Shown here in pieces: positions 35,396 to 46,350 of a DNA stretch of 64,000 nucleotides (its first letter is position 1; each line of letters starts with the position of its first letter). The notes below the pieces were generated by a model. It had not been told where the DNA came from. It saw nothing but the letters and a program-made list of their open reading frames with translations, and ran no database searches. The DNA is taken from assembly GCA_029931535.1 (NCBI GenBank), contig JAQPZY010001660.1, positions 1,389,001 to 1,453,000 on the forward strand. The letters run 5' to 3'. This DNA is from Margaritifera margaritifera (taxonomy: Eukaryota; Mollusca; Bivalvia; Unionida; Margaritiferidae). Made by a program: the position numbers and the translations under genes.

Positions 35396-37918
35396 CTTCC
35401 GCAATAAATGTTGTCAAACTTTACTAATTCTGGTCACTGAGAAAGAAAATGATGCTTAAAATTGTTGCTTGGCTCTAGTTTTAAAGATATGATACTGGGT
35501 CAGTATATACGACCCTTGACTTGGGAATGGCGGACGATAAGTGAGTTATAAAGGGAAGGGATCTCAATTTAAACCAGAAATGACTACAAATACATCTTTG
35601 AATGGCTCTATGAATAAATCTATGACTGGGTTTGGACAGTACTTGCTTTTTAGGCAAAACAATGAATGATGCAATCTGAAGCTGGTATTGCGTCATACAT
35701 GATATGAATTGCATCATGTTATTCCTATAAGTCATGGATGATGCAATCATAACTAAACTTACATCACTCTGCTGAAGAAATTGCCCTATATCAGCTCTAC
35801 AAATCATACAGTGTCGTGCTCTCTTATTTGTCAGTGTTTGATTTTGCAAAGGGACACATTTCTGTCTAGCCAATGTGAGCAGAGATGCCTCATACTTGTG
35901 TGAATAATGCAGATAACTTCTGCTATGTTTGTGGTGAAGAGACTTTTGCATCACAAAAGCGCAGTATAACCACTATGGTTAAGAAAGCCTATCACCTTTA
36001 TTTTGGCTGCAAAATTGGAGATCAGGACAAGAGGTGGGTCCCACGCATATGCTGCAACACTTGTGCAACAAATCTTCGCCAGTGGTCGAACAGGAAAAGG
36101 AAATCTATGCCTTTTGCAGTGCCAATGATTTGGAGAGAGCCAACAGATCATATCAGCAATTGTTACTTCTGCATGGTGCCTCCAGTTGGGAAAGGTGTGT
36201 CAAAGAAAAAAAAGTGGACTATGCATTATCCAAATATTCCATCAGCTATACGCCCAGTATCCCACGGAGAAGGACTGCCGGTTCCTGATGCACCAGAACC
36301 ATTCTCATTTGAGTCAGACGAGGAAGAGAAAGAGGATGAAACTTCTAGTCCTGAACCATCAATGTCACATGACCCATATTTTCTCCCATCCTCCTCCTCT
36401 GAACCACACCTCATAACACAAGGTGAACTGAATGATCTTGTCAGGGATTTGGAACTACCCAAGAGTAAGGCGGAGCTGTTGGAATCTCCTGGCAGGTGAT
36501 GTTAGGGTTTCCATGTTCCGTGACCGTCAAAAGGATCTTGTCCCATTCTTTTTCATGGAAGGTGATCTTGTAGCCTGCAACAACATCGATGGTGTGATGG
36601 CAGCCCTCAACATCGTTCATGATCCAGATGAGTGGAGACTGTTCATTGATTCATAGAAGACGAGTCTTAAAGCTGTTTTGATGCATAATGGCAGTGTTTT
36701 GCCATCAATTCCAGTTGGTCATGCAGTCCATATGAAGGAAACCTATGAAAACATGAAACAACTTTTGAGGTGCATAAACTATGACCAACATCAGTGGCAG
36801 TTCTGTGGCGATTTCAAGGTTCTTGCTCTCTTGCTTGGTCTGCAGACTGGATACACAAAGTACTGCTGTTTTCTCGGCGAATGGGATAGTCGTGCGAGAG
36901 ATTCCCACTACATCAAGAGAGATTGGCCACTCCGACAGTCATTGGAGCCTGGGATGAAAAGTGTTCAGCATCCACCACTTGTTGAATCAAGGAAGATTTT
37001 GTTACCACCCTTGCACATCAAGCTGGGTCTGATGAAGAACTTTGTCAAGGCCATGGACAAAACACAAGGAGCTTTCAAGTACCTCCGTGGAAAATTTCCT
37101 AGGTTAAGTGAAGCTAAGATAAAGGAAGGTGTCTTTGTTGGTGAACTTTCGTGAACTTCTTCGAGATGATGCATTTCACCATGCACTGCGTGGCAAAGAA
37201 AAGACGGCATGGAAAGCCTTCTAGTTAGTGGCAACAAATTTTCTCGGAAGCAACAAGGCAGACAACTACAGGGGTGTACAAAAGCCTTGATTGCAACATG
37301 TCACTAAAGATACATTTTTTGCACTCACTCTCATCTATATTTTTTTCTACCGAAATGCGGAGCAGTGAGCGACGAGCACGGCGAGCAATTTCACTAGGAC
37401 ATTGCAGCAATGGAGAAACGCTATCAGGGCAAATGGAGCCCATCAATGCTTGCAGGCTATTGCTGGACAGTGACAAGAGATGCTCGATTTAATGAATACA
37501 AGAGACAAGCCAAGAAGCGCCGAGTAGACACTGAATAAGGCCTAAACTATGTACTTATATATACATAATAGTTTTGTGTCTTTTGTTTAAATATATTTTT
37601 TATTTATATAACCCTTTTGATGTTTTTTAAAGTGTTACATAAACAGGAGAGGTGAAATATTATCATGTAAAGCAACCATAAACTCATGAAAAGACCTAGG
37701 TTTACAATTTATTATTAAAAGTCCACTATGTACACAATATACATAGACGTAAAATGTAAAACTTAAATATCTTGGAAACAGTATCCAATCAGTTGTTTTA
37801 ATTGTCATATTTGAATTCAGCACATCAAAATCCCTAATAAATAGCACATTTTATCTCTGAAGCAGACGACTTCTAAAAAATTGTAGAACAGTGTAATCTG
37901 CGGTCTATTTCGTACTTT
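35396..37918 (+). mobile_element. ~2.5 kb DNA-transposon-like insertion inside the LINE
   Basis: LINE protein sequence stops around 35395 and its continuation (LHLPQFKTTLYK) starts around 37919. The block between them holds an unrelated gene (35885-37538) plus non-coding flanks. Boundaries are inferred from where LINE resemblance stops and restarts and may be off by tens of bases. I found no terminal inverted repeat or target duplication by eye. A small palindrome GGGTC...GACCC lies at about 35498-35514. The 157-codon minus-strand frame at 35481-35954 lies in the 5' flank and is probably incidental. The insertion is younger than the LINE it interrupts. Confidence 0.7.
35885..37538 (+). pseudogene. 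Transposase-like gene of a repetitive, unnamed family
   Basis: The first frame (204 codons from the ATG at 35885) starts with a zinc-finger-like region, FCYVCGEETF then RICCNTCATNL then NCYFCMV (paired C-x2-C, ZAD-like). It is followed by VKKAYHLYFGCKIGD, an acidic Ser/Glu-rich spacer and NDLVRDLELPKSKAELL. A frameshift near 36495 leads to RVSMFRDRQKDLVPFF and NIDGVMAALNIVHDPDEWRL (to a stop at 36654). Frame continues with IPVGHAVHMKETYENMKQLL, GYTKYCCFLGEWDSRARD and LLPPLHIKLGLMKNFVKAMD (36678-37154). Another frameshift precedes AWKAF and CNMSLKIHFLHS (about 37290-37330), and a last shift precedes SDEHGER (about 37365) and the terminal frame ending at 37538. I know this family as very common, multi-copy and often intronless in invertebrate genomes. 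A D...D...E role for IDG, GDF and DEHGE is inference. At least three frameshifts and two stops disable it. Confidence 0.75.
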
Positions 37919-38172
37919 AATCTTCATTTGCCTCAGTTCAAAACGACTCTGTACAAATACACATTATTGTGGAATACCATTCCCAATGACAATAAACAAA
38001 CATCAACACTCTCATTCCCAATGATATTAAACAAACACTAACAATCTATTCTTTAAAGAGCGCGCTTCACAAATTTCTTCTTTCTGATTATGCCAGATCT
38101 CAAACAAAAAATAATACACCTAACTTGGATACCCCACCACCTTCCTATCTCCTAAAGCTACACGTATATTTT

Positions 38173-38233
38173 ACGTATGTATGTATGTATGTATGTATGT
38201 ATGTATGTATGTATGTATGTATGTATGTATGTA
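38173..38233. repeat. (TATG)n microsatellite in LINE 3' region
   Basis: About 15 units of ATGT/TATG, encoding the Val-Cys-Met-Tyr frame as an artefact. Confidence 0.97.
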
Positions 38234-38389
38234 GTATGATTACATGTGAGTATGTCAGACAATGTAGTAAGCAGAGTTCTATTTGTAGATATACGTTGCA
38301 TTTATAGTTTTAATATTCTATTATTGAGGACTACATGTAAGATTAGCTGATTGATTCAGAACCTAATGTATTATCCTCAGAAAATAAAG

Positions 38390-38390
<1 letters not shown>

Positions 38391-38441
<51 letters not shown>
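38391..38441 (+). repeat. (ATT)n tail of the LINE
   Basis: About 17 ATT units directly after AATAAAGTC, interpreted as the retrotransposon's 3' tail. Confidence 0.9.
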
Positions 38442-38442
<1 letters not shown>

Positions 38443-38558
38443 AATTTTCAATCGTTTTTCAAAAGCAGATAGTATTCAAAATGACTTGTCATTTTTTAAA
38501 ATTTAAAATCTAGATTAAAGAAATAGATTAAATGTTTTTGTAAAATGCAGTGAGGCCC

Positions 38559-39370
38559 ATAGTGACCAAAGTAGATCAGTGCTCCTTAGTGACTAAAGTA
38601 GATCAATGCTCCTTAGTGACTAAAGTAGATCAATGCTCCTTAGTGACTAAAGTAGATCAATGCTCCTTAGTGACTAAAGTAGATCAATGCTCCTAGGTGA
38701 CCAAAGTAGATCAATGCTCCTTAGTGACCAAAGTAGATCAATGCTCCTTAGTGACCAAAGTAGATTAATGCTCCTTAGTGACTAAAGTAGATCAATGCTC
38801 CTAGGTGACCAAAGTAGACCAATGCCCCTTAGTGACCAAAGTAGATCAATGCTCCTTAGTGACCAAAGTAGATTAATGCTCCTTAGTGACTAAAGTAGAT
38901 CAATGCTCCATAGTGACTAAAGTAGATCAATGCTCCTTAGTGACCAAAGTAGATCAATGCTCCTAGGTGACCAAAGTAGATCAATGCTCCTTAGTGACCA
39001 AAGTAGATCAATGCTCCTTAGTGACCAAAGTAGATTAATGCTCCTTAGTGACTAAAGTAGATCAATGCTCCTTAGTGACTAAAGTAGATCAATGCTCCTT
39101 AGTGACTAAAGTAGATCAATGCTCCTAGGTGACCAAAGTAGATCAATGCTCTATAGTGACTAAAGTAGATCAATGCTCCTTAGTGACTAAAGTAGATCAA
39201 TGCTCCTAGGTGACCAAAGTAGATCAATGCCCCTTAGTGACCAAAGTAGATTAATGCTCCTTAGTGACTAAAGTAGATCAATGCTCCATAGTGACTAAAG
39301 TAGATCAATGCTCCTTAGTGACTAAAGTAGATCAATGCTCCTAGGTGACCAAAGTAGATTAATGCTCCTT
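38559..39370. repeat. 27-bp minisatellite, 30 units, with higher-order structure
   Basis: Consensus unit TTAGTGACTAAAGTAGATCA followed by ATGCTCC (27 bp), about 30 units by direct count. Variants fall in fixed positions: TAGG or TTAG start, GACC or GACT, and GATC or GATT. The block TAGGTGACC, TTAGTGACC, TTAGTGACC with GATTA, then TTAGTGACT recurs at units 6-9, 10-13 and 16-19, a 108-bp higher-order repeat. One frame (VTKVDQCSL) is open except where the TAGG variant creates a stop, so coding is unlikely. There are no spacers, so it is not a CRISPR array. Confidence 0.97.
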
Positions 39371-39685
39371 AAACTTATTTAACATAAATTATTGCTAATG
39401 TCAATATTTTAAGTATCCTTCTACTTTAATGAAAATGCAATTTTCTTTTTGATGCGCATACTCTTTAATTCAGTGGATAAGAATGTACACGTGTATTTCC
39501 ACGATTAAATTGAGCCTGGAGGCATTTTCGAAAGAGTCGACAAATGTTTATAACATAAGACAAAAGAGGATAAGATAAAAATTCCGAGAATAAAATACTT
39601 TTAGAGATTCCGACAATCTTCCACGCATGCATAACAATATCTAAATATTTTCACACGACAACGTCGTTCATTTCTTGTTTATCAT

Positions 39686-39770
39686 GCCCCTACTTTAACA
39701 AGGGGGCAGTATCAAGGACTGAATTTGTTCTTTCCGTCTGTCATTCCTCCCTGTCTGTGCCCTAATTTGT
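39686..39770 (+). mobile_element. Left inverted end of a possible ~1.8 kb element
   Basis: TTATCATGCCCCTACTTTAA, then CAAGGGGGCAGTATC and later TTCTTTCCGTCTGTC. This resembles the reverse complement of 41399-41478, which has a CCCTC/GAGGG stem and a GACAGACGGACC tract. The pair may be the ends of one element or two copies of one repeat facing each other. Confidence 0.35.
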
Positions 39771-39800
39771 TTATACACACCTAGCTAACTTGAATGGAAG

Positions 39801-40103
39801 ATGCCCCTTAGAAAGAATGTGCGCCACCTACGTTTTGGTCCCTGTCACATTCTTTACAGAATTGAATTTACCTTGCTTACAGTCTGTGTCACGGTGTTTT
39901 ATTTTTTTATTTTGTTCTGCTTCAATACCTTTGCAATGATTGCCACCAAAGTTTCGATTTGGGTTTATCATAGGATGATTATATGTCGCGCAACAAAACT
40001 TTGTCATTGTCTAACATTTTGCAGGGTGTATTTAACATTGTTTAAAATTAATTTTAGAAAAAGTAATAAGACATACATTGATACCATACTAATCGAATTT
40101 TGA
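39801..40103 (+). other. Unassigned 100-codon open frame
   Basis: An open frame starting MPLRKNVRHLRFGPCH with a hydrophobic segment in its middle (VTVFYFFILFCFNTF). I recognise no family. It lies between the inverted ends at 39.69 and 41.48 kb. Its Phe/Tyr-rich composition matches AT-rich background, so a real gene is unlikely. Confidence 0.2.
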
Positions 40104-40925
40104 AGAGACTTTATGAAAGCAATTGCCAGACTAATAATATATCAATTTAAAATGAATGTACAACATATCATGAAGTATGTTAGATATTGGATTATAGAAT
40201 CCTCTGTGTATACCTTATGTGTTATTATAGAAAGTTAAAAACGTCTGCGATAATTTGACTCTTAAAATAATTTGAATACAACTAACAATTGGATATTCGA
40301 ATACATAATATTTTTTTATTTATTTTTTTTAAAAATATATTTTATTTTATTTTTATTTTTTCATTCATTTGCGAAGGTTTTGTATGTATCCATTTTAACC
40401 AAAGATTAAAAGTGATCCCAATTTATGTCACAAGTTAATGAAATTGTATTGGTGCAACACGATACATTGATGTATGTCAGCAACAAAAAGGGGAAATGTA
40501 AAAATAGTATGAAAATGAAGAGCTTAGTAAAGCATGCTCGGTTTTTTTCGTTTTATAAGCTAATCGAAGAGAATGTAATTATAGTCTCTACTCCTACAAT
40601 CAGATTTAATGCATTTTGAAATAATATCATCAACAGTTGTTCTTTTACAGGCGTTTTAGTAAATTAAAGATTCGCTAATGGTTGCTGTCATTCAATGGAG
40701 CATTTTAGAGTTATTACTGTCGTAACTGTTTTTGACAAATTGTTTTGTTGCTTTTATCACACAATCAATACAAAGTGACAGCCTATGTTTGCTAAAATAA
40801 CTGGGTCGTTACGTACAGAACATAAAGTACCACCGAACATGTTCGAATGTGAACACTTGAGCTACTTCTACGCCTCGCCATGGCAAATCCCCAGGGTTTT
40901 TATTATATATCTCAACCCACCACTC

Positions 40926-40988
40926 CAGGGGCGGATTCAATGGGATTGGAGAGGAGCCGCTTTGCCCCCGTCCCCCAATAATTAGCGC
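40926..40988 (+). mobile_element. Possible hAT-like transposon end
   Basis: CAGGGGCGGATTCAATGGGA with a later GCTTTGCCCCCGTCCCCCAA resembles the 'CAGGGGCGGATCCAG...' termini of hAT-like elements. No partner end identified. Confidence 0.35.
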
Positions 40989-41398
40989 AAAGCAACCGGA
41001 ACGTTTCCTAGAGTAAGTTTTCTTTACAGTTAGATGGTTAGAATTATGCCGTTGAAGCAATAAAATGCTGGAGCTTTCGGGGGTTCCATTTCATAGACCC
41101 TTTCCTTACTTATTTAAATACATCCCCCCCCCCAACGATATTCCTGAATCGGTCCATGCACCCACCCACGAGCACGGCCTCTCTCGATTTCATGTGACCC
41201 AGAGGTCACAGCCCAAATCCGTTACGTACAGTATGTGTCCTCCAACTATAAATACACGTACAAAGTTTGTTTACAAATATTCAAATTTAATTTGGTATAT
41301 TTTACTATTAAGCCCTAGGGACCAATGGGAATCATACCCCTCTCGCAGATGGTCACCACATGGGAACCAGTGTACCAAGTTTGGAGGTACACGAGGAT

Positions 41399-41478
41399 AT
41401 GTGGTTACAGACAGACGGACCAACGTACAGACGGAGAGTATCACAACAATATTCCCTCACTAAACTGAGGGGATAATG
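41399..41478 (-). mobile_element. Right inverted end of a possible ~1.8 kb element
   Basis: Contains GACAGACGGACCAACG, then AATATTCCCTCACTAAACTG and AGGGGATAATGAG, a short stem. It is an imperfect reverse complement of 39686-39770. The 132-codon frame spanning 41065-41463 is probably incidental to this repeat. Confidence 0.35.
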
Positions 41479-41948
41479 AGAAATAATCGATCACTGAAGA
41501 GAATTCTATGTTGACTACAGTCAGTGTACAATACTCTTTAAAAGATATATACCATATCTCTGCTTTAGTGGAGCTATTTCATGAAAATTTATACCCAAAG
41601 TTGATTACATAAGGTTACCAGTGGAAGTCTTGTCTTCATTTTATTTTCGCCCAATGCTCTGTGAATCTTCACTTTCAATATCTTTGTGATTCAGTTAAAA
41701 TTGTCGAAACGAATACAATGGAAAATGATTGTTTATGAAAACATTCAGTCTCGTTGATGAAATATTACTTTCATTAAAGTGTATACATTTTAAGTGTTGA
41801 GTTTGTTGGTAATGAATATGTGCATGTGCCACATTCCATTGTACTCGTGATCTTAAGTCTCGTTTGTACTTTCAGTGCAAATATATATTTAGGCCTACAA
41901 GACAGACATGGTTATAGCAAAGAATGAAATAAATTCTACATTACATAC

Positions 41949-42863
41949 TGTTACGTCTAGGGGTTAGAAATTGTAACAAAAAGAAAGAACGACTCAAACA
42001 AGCTTTCACAATTTCTAAAATATAAATGTAAGTTCTTAAAATATTAAATATTTCAAACAAACAAAGTGAAAGAATTAAAAATAAGTTACAGTTTAGAAAT
42101 TCCTAAATAATCCTAAATGTCCTATGGAATTTTGATAATCCGGAAGTTAATCCAAAGTATTCCGAATGAAAGAATGTTCCAAGTTAATGAATGTTCCGAA
42201 TGAAAGATTGTTTCGAATGAAGTCACTAAAGTGCTGATATGCCACAAGAAACACAGTTTTAAAATTCCAACTGTTATTAATCCCAGGTAAACTCCTGTGA
42301 ATGTAGAATATTGTAAAGTTCCTTGAAGAATAATAGTGAAATCCAAAATGTACTATTTAGATAATAGAATTTCACCAGCTGATTTTACAAACAACAATAA
42401 TCTTCCTCAATAAACTTATTATTCCGATGAACTGCCAAAGAATGGCCATTCAGCGGTTTTATTGGCATTATATAGTCTCTAACGGCGTAAAAAAGAATCT
42501 AAAACTCTAAATTACGACCTAGAATGAGTTTTGTAAACAACCTTCTTTAACCAATCAGAAACTAGGTCGCGCATGATACTGCTTGTAGTGCCTATGCACT
42601 TTATTTGAAATACCTTATTTCAAATCAACAATATATTGGCGCAGGATTCAAGGTGATAAACATCTGCACGCGCTACCACGTGGTTCATTGTGGGTTAAGC
42701 TGACCGACATAATTATTGATTTTCCCAGGACATAGCATGACTCATGTAAATATGTTGATTTGTACTTTACAAATAGCATAGGCTATTGAACTAAGGAATT
42801 ATAATACAATGATTATAAACCCAAATGAAGACTATTATAAAGATAATACATAATGCCGTAACA
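41949..42863 (-). mobile_element. Solo-LTR-like element, copy 2
   Basis: Begins TGTTACGTCTAGGGGTTAG and ends GCCGTAACA, so it has TG...CA ends with a 7-bp inverted terminus (TGTTACG/CGTAACA). It shares CAAACAAGCTTTC, AAAGTGAAAGAATTAAA, TTCCGAATGAAA and an AACCAATCAG...AACTAGGT block with the reverse complement of 53414-54261. ATAC flanks both sides (41945-41948 and 42864-42867), probably a target duplication. Length ~0.9 kb. No protein. Confidence 0.75.
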
Positions 42864-42869
42864 ATACGC

Positions 42870-44300
42870 AGTCACCTATTTACTACTCTCGTATAGAGTC
42901 TCATGTGAAGAGTATTTCCTTGACTACATGTTGGACAAAAAGTTAATACTACTGTAAATATCTTGCTAATGGTTAAAACAAATTCGATTACTGCGCTCTA
43001 GATGAAAATACAACCAATTCTCATTTTCCGACCTCCGTTTATCCGACAGTCTCTTTTTATGACGTTTAAAGAAGAACGATTTGTTTATAATCATTAAATA
43101 ATTATATCCCGTTTTTCCGACGAGCTCATTTATCCGTCGCTATTAATGACAATGATTTTTGTATAATAAATACTATTAAACTGTATATGTCTTAGTTATG
43201 ACAGCAATTCTATGAGTAAATGATGATAATGTGGGGCAGACCAATCCACAGCGAACGTTCCCGTTGAAATAATTGTAATGAGTACAATTATCGAATTCGA
43301 CATTTTTCTATATATACATATAAAATATACCATTGTTTTAAGGAAAGATTATTTATAGAAAGCCAGACTTACTGATACAGAGATTTCTTTTTTCTTTTTC
43401 TTGAACAGACGTCATAAAATATCCTTGCCACAATGTCACTGATGTAGAGTTTCAAATAAGGAAAAAAAAGAAGTAGAATACTGTAGCAGTGAAACCCAGT
43501 GTTTTAGAGGTGGAAAACTTACGAACTCACTGGTTTCCACGGTGAGAAAATGAATATTTTTTTTTATCTATATGCTAACAATTGGTTGAACATTTTAAAT
43601 TTAAATGGAAACTAAATGTATTGGAATTGTTTACGCGTTCTTTTTTCATGCAAATTATCACACAAATTCTTAAATGTTACTTTTCCTTCTATTTACATAA
43701 ATGGCACTTTTCTGATAAACTAGTGTCGTATAATAGTATTTTGCATTTTCTTTTTGACCGATTTGTTTTAATGCTTCTACAAAGACCCTGAATAAAAAGC
43801 TTCTATTAGTTGAATAAGAAATCTAGAAATTTATAAATTATTTAATATAATCATGGCGTATCCGTAAATAAACAAAACAAAATTGTATCTGTTATGCACG
43901 GCCCTTTTACTTCTCGTTTAATGATACTTTTCCAAGGTAAAACAGACAAATTAGCTAGGCCGCATGGAAAATATCTCACAACTGTGTAAACTTTGAGATT
44001 TTTGAAAGGTTGCGACTTGTGTTTGGCAACAGAATGCGTGAAAGCTACAAATATATATGAGTTAGATATGATGACACTATCATATTACAGCACCGTGTAT
44101 TTTTTAAAATGGATTTTCGATGTTGTATATGCTATCAGAATTATAAATTGCCCGCCCCCATCCTACGCCCCCAAAGGAAATTAAATTGGAACTAAGGAGT
44201 GAACCAATTTCTTTACAATTTAGAGGCATAGAAATGTAAAACAAAATTGAGATTTTCTGCAGTGACGATGATGTGATCAATATTAATGTTATTGTTATTT
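42870..44300. other. No recognisable gene; possible Tigger-like scrap at 43020-43140
   Basis: TTTTCCGACCTCCGTTTATC and, further on, TTATCCGTCGCT recall the 'TTATCCGAC' termini of pogo/Tigger elements, but no transposase is present. Near 44150-44180, GCCCGCCCCCATCCTACGCC followed by CCCAAAGG looks like another transposon end. Other sequence is unassigned. Confidence 0.3.
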
Positions 44301-44307
44301 TTGTTGC

Positions 44308-44308
<1 letters not shown>

Positions 44309-44370
<62 letters not shown>
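44309..44370. repeat. (TTA)n microsatellite
   Basis: About 20 TTA units. The poly-Asn frame on the minus strand is an artefact. Confidence 0.96.
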
Positions 44371-44372
<2 letters not shown>

Positions 44373-44859
44373 GCCCAATTACGTGTCATTTGTATTACAA
44401 ATGAATATACCTGAATTTTTGGTTCCCAGATGATTTTTTCTCCCAAGTCCTCTTCGATAGAAGAGTGTATGCGTGCATTTGTATATGTGTGTGTAGGGGG
44501 AATAGTAATAAAAAAGTGAGAGCTTTTAGCAATGCTAGTTGGATTTTACCTTTGTTTTTACAGTGTCAACAATTTTATCAGGTTCTCATGTAAAAAGTAC
44601 ACGTGTTCTCAGGTAGTAGATTTTGAACTAAGTGAAAATGGAATAATAAATTGTACATTTTGTTTAATATCCATGTGTGACGGTGGACCTGTTGACATCT
44701 TAAACAACTTCTTCACAAGCAAGCTGTATCAGATACGAGTATTATCGGCTGTTCAGGGAGCTTTCCTCATTTCACGCAATACTGCTATTACCTGTACCAG
44801 CCTGATGAGCTAGAGGGCGGTACCCGTCGTGCTTCAGATCCTGTTTGGTCGCTTGATGT

Positions 44860-46350
44860 GATCGCCATTACACTAGTCTTTAAACTTTCCTACAACACTG
44901 TTGTTTGCTGTGCTGTGAAGCGAGCATTCCATAAGATAGCCGCTTATATCATAAAGGTGAGCACATTCAATCATGTCATTGTAGATATATCCGATCTGAA
45001 TCTTCATCACCAGACTGTCAGTGTCGGTATATACAGCATCTTAATCTTTTTTTCCGTCGCGCGTCGTTATCTGGTTGTAGTAAATGTCGTACGTCAGGTA
45101 CTTGCTAAGATCCTGGACTGCCTGTCCAACGTATCTGACCGGCTGAGCCCAACGTTTGTTTTTCGACATTGCACAGCCACCATATTTCCATCAAATATCT
45201 TTCACTCATAAACGCTGGATCGGCAATCAGGCTTTAAACACTCTGTAAACTTACTGTCAATTTTGCTGACTAGCTTGCTTTGGTACTCGCTCAGCCAGTC
45301 GTCTGGCACGATTAATGACTCGAGCGCTAGTGGATAGTTACTGTCCTCGTCATGGAACTCTTCATGGTACTGAAGATCAGCTTCAAGTATGTAACCCTTG
45401 AGGGCATCAGCTGCCGTTGTTATGATAGTGGCAAGCTCGGGATTTCCTCAGCCTCCATTCACCTTAATCCACAGGTTGGTTGTGGCTGAATCATTGCCAA
45501 ACAACAAAGGTTGTTGTTATCAAGGTACATAATCCAGGTGTTCGGATTTTCGACGTCGTATTCGGAGCACTGTGGATCATTAACCTATGCCTTTCGCCGG
45601 TTCACCAATGAAAGGCTGCATAGACATTTCTCCTTAAATAGGTATTGGTCGATGTCTTTCAGCAGTTCAAGCTTTGCACCTGCAATTCTCATGACAGCGT
45701 TCCAACTCATGCCTGGTGTGGATAAATAATTTGCTTTATTGATATGTCACGAAAGGATTCAAACACGTCTGCCAACACCAAAACGTCTCTTTTTAGATAC
45801 AAGTGGTGGTAGTCGTAAAGAGTTTGACAACCATAGGTCTACCACACATTTTTGGTATGCTGATAGTCCTCTGAACTGATGCCAGAACCAGTCAACCGGC
45901 TTTAAAAAACAAACTCTAGCGACAGAATCTGCCTTTCTCCAAACCTTTCCCAGTATCTCAGGTACTCATGAGGGTACACGCCGTTGCATGTTAGAAGCTC
46001 AACCTTGTTTGCAAAATTAATAAAGTGTCCCTTTGTATGAATAAACGCGTCTTTTTGCTACCCCCAAATGCTGCCGGTATTTACTAGAACGATATTAATT
46101 TTTATTTGCAGGGTAATTAGCAGAACGACAGGCCGACTGAAAGCATCGGTCATCCTTGTTTTTCACGTTTATTACGTCCTTCTTTGCAGCATACGCTAGT
46201 GGTTTTGGAATGTGTCCTTTGCCGCGAAATTGAGTGTACTTTGAAACACCAACGTCAAGCGAATTGCAGCACACAAACATCCATCTTGACTCCTTGTGCA
46301 TATATCTATCAATGCGCTTAAACCTATATCCCCTTGGTACCAAGCTACGG
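44860..46350 (-). pseudogene. Protein-primed DNA polymerase B relic (Polinton-like), copy 3, with catalytic motifs
   Basis: From about 46350 down on the minus strand: GYRFKRIDRYMHKESRW, GKGHIPKPLAYAAKKDVINV and KNKDDRCFQSA (46095-46330), the N-terminal region. After an abrupt gap come VELLTCNGVYPHEYLRYWER (about 45950-46010), YHHLYLKRDVLVLADVFESF (about 45755-45815) and LFKEKC (about 45630). Motif A IMYLDNNNL follows (about 45505-45535; family DANNLYG, so the second Asn/Ala position differs), then EADLQYHEEFHDED (about 45350-45395), LDWLSEY-like sequence (about 45290), DLSKYLTYDIYYN (about 45075-45115), motif C YTDTDSL (45011-45031) and VVGKFKD (about 44885). The zinc-binding TGKYR region and part of the exonuclease are missing between 46095 and 46020, a clean deletion. 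Stops and frameshifts disable it. This is the best preserved palm of the three copies. Confidence 0.85.

Larger units (their letters stand above)
37919..38441 (+). pseudogene. 3' end of the interrupted LINE, with (ATT)n tail
   Basis: Reading resumes with LHLPQFKTTLYK and LLWNTIPNDNKQT, and after a ~45-bp internal duplication (TTCCCAATGA...AAACAAACA at about 37979 and 38014) continues IPNDIKQTLTIYSLKSALHK and FLLSDYARS. This is the usual C-terminal end of CR1/Jockey-like LINE polymerases. The frame runs into a (TATG)n microsatellite. The 3' untranslated part ends with AATAAAGTC followed by a ~50-bp ATT tract (38391-38441), the expected microsatellite tail that marks the true 3' terminus. Confidence 0.8.

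Noticed and set aside
35481..35954. 157-codon minus-strand frame as a gene
   Set aside because: It lies in the non-coding 5' flank of the transposase-like gene, runs antisense over its start, and resembles no protein I know.
36226..36462. Minus-strand Ser-rich frame
   Set aside because: Antisense shadow of the acidic spacer of the transposase-like gene.
38559..39370. CRISPR array
   Set aside because: Repeat units are directly contiguous with no unique spacers, and the sequence is eukaryotic.
41065..41463. 132-codon plus-strand frame as a gene
   Set aside because: It runs through a repetitive GACAGACGGACC end and low-complexity C tract; no domain recognised.
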